Shown piece after piece: positions 26,310 through 34,000 of a stretch of 34,349 nucleotides of DNA. The translations under genes and the position numbers were made by a program. Each line of letters begins with the position of its first letter. Position 1 is the stretch's first letter. The DNA is from Fusobacteriaceae bacterium (GTDB taxonomy: Bacteria > Fusobacteriota > Fusobacteriia > Fusobacteriales > Fusobacteriaceae). Where the stretch lies: positions 1 through 34,349 of the forward strand of contig JAITPM010000111.1 in the NCBI GenBank assembly GCA_031289425.1, given 5' to 3'. The notes under the pieces are model-generated. The model was given only the letters and a program-made list of their open reading frames with translations. It did no database searches and had not been told where the DNA came from.

Positions 26310-27224
26310 ATGAAAAAAATAGATTATTTTAGTCTTACTATCTCATTGATTATAAATTCTGTGTTACTTCTGCTTATTCCGCCAATCACATCTGAAACAG
26401 TTGTAGATACCAAAATAAAAGTAGGTCTTGTTGCTTTCGAGGATACGAAAAAAGCTAAACTGAATACCAAGGGAGAGGGGAATAAAAATACGGCTGAAAA
26501 AAGTATTTCTAAAGAAATAAAAAATGAAGTAAAAAATGATAAAGAGGAGAAAGCGCCTGAGATAAAACCTGCAGAAGAATCTAAAATAGCAAAAGAATCT
26601 ATAGAAACTATATCTAAAAGTATATCTGCTCCAGATATAAATGTCTTGACTAGCGATTTTGGAACGAGAGAAAGTAATTATGTGGGAACTATAGGTAATA
26701 GTGAAGAAAAAAAATTGACCGAAGGAATAATAACCAAAGACAATGAGTTCAAAATAGACCAAGAAAAGATAGAAATGGTGAATATAGATAATATAAAAGA
26801 AACAGATGAGAAATTTATTGCTGATTTACCGGATAAAATTGCTTTTAATTCAGATGAAGGAAAAGACAAGGAATTCGATAGAATTTTTACAGAAGAAGCA
26901 GTAGTTGGACTTCCCAGCGGATATAAAATGGGGGTGGAAGATGGGAGTATAGTCGCAACATGGGATATCTCTAATAAAGAACCGGTGTATCCGGAAAGTG
27001 CTCAATTGCGTGGAATGCATGGAATCGTAAAAATTAGAATGACAATAAATGAAGATGGAAACGTCGATAAATTTCAGTTGGAAAAAGGAAGTGGCGTACC
27101 TGAAATTAATCAGGCAATAGAAGAGGTAGGCAGAACTTGGAAGATACACCTTAGCAGACGAGGACAGAATGTACAAGGAGAAGTAGTTTTGGAGTATAGT
27201 TTTACTTTAAGGGGATATGATTAG
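26310..27224 (+). CDS. tonB: TonB-like energy transducer
   Basis: A 304-residue protein with an N-terminal membrane anchor (about 7-27), a long charged periplasmic spacer (~40-215) and a C-terminal TonB domain (223-301): EPVYPESAQLRGMHG, KIRMTINEDGNV, SGVPEINQAIEEV and GEVVLEYSFTLR. It would carry energy from ExbB-ExbD to outer-membrane receptors. The spacer is Lys/Glu-rich rather than the Pro-rich type of E. coli TonB. AAAGGAGGTGGGG precedes the ATG. No TonB-dependent receptor is encoded in this window, so its client must lie elsewhere. Confidence 0.88.
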   Translation: MKKIDYFSLTISLIINSVLLLLIPPITSETVVDTKIKVGLVAFEDTKKAKLNTKGEGNKNTAEKSISKEIKNEVKNDKEEKAPEIKPAEESKIAKESIETISKSISAPDINVLTSDFGTRESNYVGTIGNSEEKKLTEGIITKDNEFKIDQEKIEMVNIDNIKETDEKFIADLPDKIAFNSDEGKDKEFDRIFTEEAVVGLPSGYKMGVEDGSIVATWDISNKEPVYPESAQLRGMHGIVKIRMTINEDGNVDKFQLEKGSGVPEINQAIEEVGRTWKIHLSRRGQNVQGEVVLEYSFTLRGYD

Positions 27225-27231
27225 GTTAATA

Positions 27232-27254
27232 GTAGGGGTGTTGCATGCAACGCC
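27232..27254. repeat. REP-like palindrome, copy 2
   Basis: GTAGG followed by GGTGTTGCATGCAACGCC (27237-27254): an 18-base palindrome with nine-base arms and a single G-U pair. It lies eight bases after the tonB stop and is a GC-rich island in AT-rich DNA. Confidence 0.75.
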
Positions 27255-27297
27255 AATACAAAATAAATATATAAATTTGTAAAATGGAGGAAATAGC

Positions 27298-28689
27298 TTG
27301 ACTCTTTTAGGTTTTAGAATATACGATGCACTAAAAAATCAATTGGAAAATAATTGTGAAAATGAATTAATTTTTACAGAAACTATTAGTGAGTTTACAA
27401 AACATACAAAATCAAAAAGATATGAGGCAATAATATTGGAAGAAACCAGTTTTCTGAGAGAGGATTTGCTTGAGCTTATAAGGAATACCAGAGATTTACA
27501 AAAAAATGCTGTGATAATCGTATTCGGTGAAACTTCAAATTTAGATTTGGTGGCCGGTTGTATTAAGGCAGGAGCGTATGATTATATACTTATTCCGGAA
27601 GATACAGAAAAAATAATAAAAATAATTGAAAAATCTGTAAAAGACCATAAATTATTAGCGGAAAAGGTTTCAAGAAATAAAATTACGGGCGATAAATTAA
27701 TTGGTCAAAGTAAAGAAATAGTAGAAATGTATAAAATGATAGGGAAAGTGGCAAGCATAGTAATGCCTGTGTTGGTAATCGGAGAAAAAGGAACAGGTAA
27801 AACAAGCGTTGCCAAGGCGATACATCAATTTAGTGATCCATCTAACAAATCCTTTATCAGTATAAATTGCCTTTCTTTTCCGGCAGAATTATTGGAGAGA
27901 AGAATATTTGGATATGAGAAAGGTGCTTTTAAAGATGCAGTATTATCCCAGGCTGGAGATTTAGAAAAAGCCAATGGAGGGACTCTCCATTTTGGGAATA
28001 TAGAGGCATTGACTTTTGATATGCAATCAAAATTGTTATATTTTTTGGAAGAGGGCAAATTTTATAGAATGGGTGGAATAGAAGACATATCTGTAAATGT
28101 CAGGATTATTGCTACAACCAGTGAAAATTTAGAGGAAATGATAAATAAGGGAGAATTTATAGAAGAGTTGTATAGTAAATTAAAAGTTTTGGAGATAACT
28201 ATACCTCCTCTCAGAGAAAGAATTATGGATATTCCTTTTATTATTGACCATTATTTGATAGAGTGTAATGAACAATTAAATAAAAATGTGAAAGGTGTAA
28301 GTAAACCGGCTCTCAATAAGTTGCTCAGGTACGATTGGCCCGGAAATGTAAATGAATTGAAAACTGCTATAAAATCTGCAGTTGCATTGTGCAGGGGTAA
28401 TTCTATTTTACATGAAGATTTACCGAGTGCCGTACTTGGTACAAAAATTTTAAAGAAAAAAGAAGATAGTCAAGTTTCTGTTCTTAAAGATTGGGTAAAA
28501 GGTGAGATTTTTTTGTATAAGGGATTAAATAAAAATAATTATTATTCTAATATAATGTCAAAATTGGAAAAGGAATTGATAAAACAAACTTTGGAAATTA
28601 CAAATGGGAAGAAGATTGAGACTGCGGAATTGCTTGGAATTACACGGAATACGCTTCGGAGTAAGATGAATAATTATGGATTGGATTAG
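27298..28689 (+). CDS. NtrC-family regulator with degenerate receiver and AAA+ motifs
   Basis: A 463-residue protein ordered like NtrC: receiver-like domain (~1-118), AAA+ domain (~133-375) and Fis-type HTH (~421-463, AELLGITRNTLRSKM). Several catalytic features are changed. The receiver has E48 where the phosphorylated Asp belongs, and I99 where the conserved Lys of the KP motif is. Walker A GEKGTGKT (162-169) is intact. The GAFTGA loop reads GAFKDA (209-214). The Walker B LFLDEI reads LHFGNI (230-235), so Asp and Glu are gone. The arginine-finger stretch reads FIEELYSKLKV (287-297) where FREDLYYRLNV is usual. The start is TTG with GGAGG seven bases upstream. It likely binds DNA but may not drive sigma-54 open-complex formation. 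Its target could be the tonB block just upstream. Confidence 0.88.
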   Translation: MTLLGFRIYDALKNQLENNCENELIFTETISEFTKHTKSKRYEAIILEETSFLREDLLELIRNTRDLQKNAVIIVFGETSNLDLVAGCIKAGAYDYILIPEDTEKIIKIIEKSVKDHKLLAEKVSRNKITGDKLIGQSKEIVEMYKMIGKVASIVMPVLVIGEKGTGKTSVAKAIHQFSDPSNKSFISINCLSFPAELLERRIFGYEKGAFKDAVLSQAGDLEKANGGTLHFGNIEALTFDMQSKLLYFLEEGKFYRMGGIEDISVNVRIIATTSENLEEMINKGEFIEELYSKLKVLEITIPPLRERIMDIPFIIDHYLIECNEQLNKNVKGVSKPALNKLLRYDWPGNVNELKTAIKSAVALCRGNSILHEDLPSAVLGTKILKKKEDSQVSVLKDWVKGEIFLYKGLNKNNYYSNIMSKLEKELIKQTLEITNGKKIETAELLGITRNTLRSKMNNYGLD

Positions 28690-28694
28690 GGAAA

Positions 28695-28724
28695 AAAGAC
28701 CTCTAGAAAACTAGAGGTCTTTCT
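28695..28724. terminator. Strong bidirectional terminator
   Basis: A perfect 12-bp stem AAAGACCTCTAG / CTAGAGGTCTTT with an AAAA loop, flanked by A-rich and T-rich sequence. It serves the NtrC-like gene on the plus strand. The integrase stop codon (minus strand) lies inside its right arm. Confidence 0.9.
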
Positions 28725-29925
28725 TTATGCTCATTGTCCACTTTTTGTCCACGATTTTTGGAATTGGTGGGCAGGATAATTTTTCTAAAATTTCTATGGC
28801 CTCTTTTTCCATTGTATTGGTAACGTGGGCGTATATGTCCAATGTTGTCTTCACACTGGCGTGACCCAGTCGTTCTTGGATGTATTTGATATTTGCACCG
28901 GATGCTACTAAGTCTGAGGCTGCTGTATGCCTCAGGTCATGGAAAGTGAATTTAAAATTTATCATTTTGGAAATAGTAGGTAAAATTTTTTTTGAAAATG
29001 TGATCATATTCATCATTCCGTTTTCTCGGACTATAACCAAATTAAGGTTTTTATTGCCTCCCAATGTGAGTGTGCCGTGGGCATTATTATAATAACTATA
29101 GGAATTTTTATATATTTTTTTATTTTCTTCTTGAAATAATTTAAAAGAATATAGTTCTCTTGATAAATATTTATTTATGGCGATAGTTCTATTGGAAGTC
29201 TGTGTTTTTGGAATTCCAAGATGATATTTTTTACCTTCCAAAACCGATAAGGTTTTTTCTATTGTAATCGTGTTTCTTATCAAATCTACATTATTCCATG
29301 TCAGACCAAAAACCTCTCCCAGTCTCATACCGCAATAATAACCTAGCAAAACAGCTATTTTTACATAAGGCCTTTTGGCAAGTAAAATAATTTTTGAAAA
29401 AATTTCTAAATCTATGTATCTATTTCTTTCTTTTTTTTGTTCTTTTGGGATTTTTAAAAAACATGCAGGGTTATTTTGTAATAATCCTAGTGGATATATA
29501 GCATATTCCAATGTCGAAGAAAGTAGAGTTTTGATATTGGTTTTGTATCCGTAACTTCCGCTAAGACTGTATATGAACTCTTGCAATAATTTTGGAGTTA
29601 GGGATTTGATTCGTTGGTTTCCAAGGAATGGTTTTAAAAATTTTCTAATGATATGATGATAGAATTCTTGCGTTGTGACCTTACAATTTATCTTTGCATA
29701 TTCTGATAACCAACGATCCAATAAGTCGCTATAAGATATTTCAGGAGGCGTAAAAATGAGACCGTTATTGTTGTATTCGGATAGAGCTTTTATGCCTGCG
29801 GCATAGGCTTCTTTTTTGGAGATAAAACCACTTTTTGAAAATTGCTTTCTTTTACCGCTGATTTTTGCTATTTCAAATCTAAATTCCCATTTATTGCCTC
29901 TTTTTCTTATCACAATTTTGGACAT
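28711..29925 (-). CDS. Tyrosine recombinase (phage/ICE-type integrase)
   Basis: A 404-residue integrase with an N-terminal arm-type DNA-binding domain (about 1-55, KWEFRFE...GKRKQFSKSGF), a SAM-like core-binding domain (~62-155) and the catalytic domain with R201 (GMRLGE), K240, H329-xx-R332 (HDLRHTAA), H355 (LGHASVKTT) and nucleophile Y365. All active-site residues are present. The last residues run into a terminator. No excisionase, relaxase or phage gene is seen in the window, so it is a lone integrase, a deletion remnant, or the edge of an element that continues to the right. GGAGAG lies upstream on the minus strand. Confidence 0.92.
   Translation of the reverse strand: MSKIVIRKRGNKWEFRFEIAKISGKRKQFSKSGFISKKEAYAAGIKALSEYNNNGLIFTPPEISYSDLLDRWLSEYAKINCKVTTQEFYHHIIRKFLKPFLGNQRIKSLTPKLLQEFIYSLSGSYGYKTNIKTLLSSTLEYAIYPLGLLQNNPACFLKIPKEQKKERNRYIDLEIFSKIILLAKRPYVKIAVLLGYYCGMRLGEVFGLTWNNVDLIRNTITIEKTLSVLEGKKYHLGIPKTQTSNRTIAINKYLSRELYSFKLFQEENKKIYKNSYSYYNNAHGTLTLGGNKNLNLVIVRENGMMNMITFSKKILPTISKMINFKFTFHDLRHTAASDLVASGANIKYIQERLGHASVKTTLDIYAHVTNTMEKEAIEILEKLSCPPIPKIVDKKWTMSIKKDL
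28735..28752. repeat. 18-bp direct repeat, copy A (candidate att or arm site)
   Basis: TGTCCACTTTTTGTCCAC, inside the 3' end of the integrase gene (codons for V392-T397). It repeats at 30227 with one mismatch. Each copy is itself two TGTCC half-sites around CTTTTT or GCTTTTT. Confidence 0.6.
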
Positions 29926-29975
29926 AAGTATCTCTCTCCTTTTAAATACTATTATTTGAACCTCAATACTGCCAA

Positions 29976-30009
29976 TTAAACTTTATCAATAATATTTAAA
30001 CTTAATCAA
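29976..30009. promoter_or_regulatory. Paired 14-bp direct repeats upstream of the integrase
   Basis: TTAAACTTTATCAA (29976-29989) and TTAAACTTAATCAA (29996-30009) match at 13 of 14 bases and are spaced 20 bases start to start, about two helical turns. They are suitable as an operator or integrase arm sites. Confidence 0.45.
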
Positions 30010-30226
30010 CTCATAAATACAGTTTTTTGGCTTTTATATTGTAATTATTACTTTATATTTAGTAATTATTTGGATATAAAATATTTATAGTTATAATATA
30101 GGTTGACAATGAAATAAAAGATGATATTTTTCTTCCTGAATGATATTATACATGAAAATTTGAATATTTTCATCAAATATTTAGTCTGAAATAGTAAATG
30201 TTAATTTAAATAAATAAATTGAAATA

Positions 30227-30244
30227 TGTCCGCTTTTTGTCCAC
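30227..30244. repeat. 18-bp direct repeat, copy B (candidate att or arm site)
   Basis: TGTCCGCTTTTTGTCCAC, 17 of 18 bases identical to copy A at 28735. The pair brackets the complete integrase gene plus about 300 bases. Confidence 0.6.
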
Positions 30245-30570
30245 ATAATCAATAAAAAATAGAGAAAAAAATTAAAAAAATTTTGAAATAAATTTTAAAA
30301 AAAGCTGATTTTATAGGGTTTTGGTAAAAAATAAGATTGGAATTATGTAAGAGAGAAAATAGGGATATATTTAGTTATAATAGAGAACTTTTTTAATATG
30401 TAATATAATAATATAGTATGTATCAAAGCAACGTTTTTGTATAAAAAAGCGCTATTTAAATATGAAACAACAAAATGTTTGTATAAATTAATCTATAGGG
30501 CAAAAATCTAAACTTATTTTAATAAAATTATTAAATGCTATTATTTTTATAAGAATAAAATGTGAAATAT

Positions 30571-30620
30571 AAAAAATAACAATATTTTGGATTTCATTCC
30601 AAAAACATTGTTATTTTTTT
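30571..30620 (+). terminator. Orphan strong hairpin terminator
   Basis: The left arm 30571-30591 and right arm 30598-30620 form about 20 pairs with one small internal bulge (A84 against A605/C606) and a six-base loop, ending in a run of seven T. No gene precedes it within 600 bases on the plus strand. Confidence 0.7.
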
Positions 30621-30639
30621 GGTTTTCGATATTTATACA

Positions 30640-30662
30640 GGCGTTGCGTGCAACGCCTCTAC
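30640..30662. repeat. REP-like palindrome, copy 3
   Basis: GGCGTTGCGTGCAACGCC (30640-30657) followed by TCTAC; nine-base arms with one G-U pair. The reverse strand reads GTAGA + GGCGTTGCACGCAACGCC, matching copy 2 in opposite orientation. Confidence 0.75.
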
Positions 30663-31048
30663 AGTTTTAAATTTTAATTTTACCTTTAAAAATAATCAAT
30701 GTTTTGATAATATTTTATTTTAACATGATAATAATTGTATGTATTTATTCACAAAGAAAAGCAAAATAAATATATGTTAAAAAAATGGCAAAATTTCTAA
30801 ATTAAAAATAGACATATCACAAATTTTATGATAATATTGTTTTATAAGTTCTCTATTATAACTATATAGAGATAAAAATAAATATAGTGAAAATTGATGT
30901 TATAAGAGCAATGTTTAATTATTTTATAATATGAATATAGACAAAATATGAAATTATTTATTTTTGTAATAAAAAAATATTTAGCAGTATTTATAGCAAA
31001 TAAAAATTAGAAATAAAAACAGAAAATATATAGGAGAAGGTGTGTAAA

Positions 31049-34000
31049 ATGGGAAATAATGTAAAAAAATTGACAGAAAAATCTTTAAAAGCATTCTTGA
31101 AAAAGAAGAAGGTAGGGTTTACTGTTGCGTTGATTACTGCATTTATGATAACGGGAGGACTGACTCTGGGGTCTACGGCAGAACTGCAAACACAAGTTGA
31201 GATTACTCACCAAGAATTACTTGATAAGATAGTTTCTCAAAAGATGGAAATTGAGCAGATGATTAAGGATAATGAAGATAAATTGTGGAAATTGAAAAGT
31301 GAACAAATGAGTAGGGTAAGGGAGGGGGATTGGTATAGTAAACCTTGGTATCCTAGTTATTTTGGTTCGCTCATCGGGTGGTATGAGTCTTCAGATAATG
31401 TTGGGAAGGATTGGAAGGGAAGTATTAGGGGAGATACTAGGATGGATAAAACCAGATTAGTATTTGATGAAGCTTTGTATAAGGTTGCTGGGGGATATTT
31501 ATCTAGTGGATGGATTAATAATACGAAAGCGTATGATGAGAATACTAATGTGTATGATTATGAGGATAAGATTATTATATTGCCTGTGGTAAGGGTACCT
31601 GAGTTGACGAAACCTGTTGTACCGACAGTTGCGATTACTATGCCGGCTACACCGGCAAAGGTGAATACACCGATTGCGTCTGTGCCTACAATATCTCCTA
31701 TTGATGTGACAATTGTTACGCCATCAGTTGTGCCACCATCGGCACCGGGTACGATTAATGTAGTAGCACCGACTTTGACACCTATAGTTGTAAATGACCC
31801 TGGGATTAATCCTGTGGCACCGAATATTGTTGTTAATCCTGCTGAGCCGGTGTTTAGTATAACACCTAATACGCCTGGTTTTAGTATGGCAGTTAAGGAA
31901 GTGGGTGAGATACCTACTATTACGGTTGTACCGCCTAGTGTGGATCCGGATTTGCCTGTACCTAATGCTTCACCATTTACTGATTTTCAATTTCAGCCAT
32001 CTAGTAACGCTGACACATCTACTACTAGTCAGACTAATACAGGACGAATACTATATTCGGGATATAACCCAACAAATTCTCCCATTGGTACTGTTCTTTC
32101 TAATACCATTGGAGATGTATCAATAAAATATGGAATAAATGGCAGAATGCCGGCAGTTACATATCTAGCGAATAATTCAGCCGGAAGTTTAACAGGAGGA
32201 ACTTATTATATTGCAGGAGGAAATGCAGGAACATATAATGCCAAAACTGGTCAAATTGGAATACATATTGTGTGGAATGCTACAATAAAAAATGTTACTG
32301 GGCACCTTTATGGAAAAGCTGCATTTATATCTGTTGAAACTTGGCATGGGGGAAAAATAACATTAGATAATGTTACGATTTCAACAATAAAAAATCAGGA
32401 TAATACAATATTTTATATATACCCTGCAGGTTACCAGGCAATAAATACTAATCACAATGCACATAATCAAAGAGGTGAATTTTCTGGAACAATCAATGCA
32501 ACAATTCAATCAAATAGAAATTCAATTTATGTACAATCTGGTATTTCAGGAAGCTATAAGATAGAAAGTAAAGGTACTTATATATTAGAAGGATTTGGAA
32601 ATACTGTATATTCTGGATTAGGATATTCTCCGGATTATAGTAAGTTAAGTGGAGTATCTCCTGATGGAATAACATATGGTCAAATAAACGGAAGTGTTGA
32701 TATGAAACCTTCTTTGCAATTCATAACGGCTCCAGAGTCGTATGGTGATGAGAATGTAATTATATTTTTTAATACTAAGATGAATACTGCTAGTTTGCCA
32801 GCTATTTACAATGGTACAGGAACTATCGCTACGGATATTAAGCCTTTTATTGGATTTTATCAAGGTCAGATTTTTGCATCTGCTAAAATAGGTGAGAAAT
32901 TATCTACTATAACTAGTTCCACTAAACAAGATTATGGAAATATATCAGGAAATAGCGATGTATATGTTGACTCGAATGTTGGTATTTATTCAAAATCTGG
33001 ACAAAGAGAAGAAATAGCCACTAATGCGGATTTAGGTGCTCCTGACCGTAACCCTAGCACTATGGCAGATTATAAATTGGATTCTATACATAATTTAGAG
33101 ATTGGTCAGATTGACATTAAATTTGGTAAATTTTCAAAAAATGGAGTTATGATTGCATCAGAGAATGGAACTGTTATTGACATTGCAAAAGAAGCAATGG
33201 GTATTACTTCAAAAGCGGGTATAGATCAGTTACCAGTTGTAGGAACTACTACTCTAAAATACTCAAGTTGGTTTTCTGATGGTACTGATAAGATTGCTAC
33301 CACAGAAGCAAATGCTTCCATAAACACAATAATAGCCTATGCTTCGGGTGCTTTTAGTAATACTATACACGGACTTGGAACAGTTATAGGAACTACTCTA
33401 GATGGCAAGGGAAGTGAAATTAACATACATATACCTTTGGGAATGGTATCACATGGTGGAGATACTAGTTCAGAATATGCTATAGCATATTTTGCTAAAG
33501 AGGGTGGAATAATAAATCAAAAATCTACGACTCTATTTAATGATGGAACGACTTTAGAGACAGCAACTACTGTGGCAAGGGGATATAAATCAATAATAGC
33601 ATATGCTGATGGAACTGGTTCAATAGTTGATGTTGATGGAAGTATTAAGGCAGTAGATGGCAATGTATCGTTAGCATCAAACAAATATCAAAATATTGGG
33701 GCTTTTGCATCAAGCGGAGGAGAAATTGTTGTTACTGGCAAGGCAGAAATAAATGGAATAGGGGCTCTTGCAGACGGAAATAATTCAAAAGTTGAAATGG
33801 AAAATACATTAAATATTGTAAATAGTGGTTTAAAAGGTGCAGTAGTTGCTATGAATAATGGCCTAATAGAATTTGTTGGTACCATAAATCATGGAGTGCC
33901 TGGAGCACCTGGTGACTATAGCGAGATTGTTCCATTCTATGCAGATTCAACAGGAAAGATTGATTTTACTGGAACAACAACGATTAATATGTATAAGGGT

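Larger units (their letters stand above)
30368..30868. mobile_element. Possible MITE or insertion remnant bounded by inverted repeats
   Basis: TAGTTATAATAGAGAACTT (30372-30390) recurs as its exact reverse complement at 30846-30864. Outward extension gives 22 of 23 matched positions (30368-30390 with 30846-30868). The inner ~455 bases have no coding capacity. A TA dinucleotide next to GTTATAATAGAG on each side would fit a TA target site. There is no transposase, so this is a suggestion only. Confidence 0.4.
29926..31048. other. 1.1-kb gene-free, very AT-rich region between integrase and autotransporter
   Basis: No convincing coding sequence on either strand. It holds paired repeats beside the integrase start (29976-30009), copy B of the 18-bp repeat (30227), a long inverted repeat (30368/30846), a strong hairpin terminator (30571-30620), a REP-like palindrome (30640-30657) and the autotransporter ribosome site. 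It may be a degraded insertion plus regulatory DNA. Confidence 0.65.

Noticed and set aside
30600-30700. CRISPR array or tRNA near the repeats
   Set aside because: The repeats are single palindromes without regular spacing, and no cloverleaf could be drawn.
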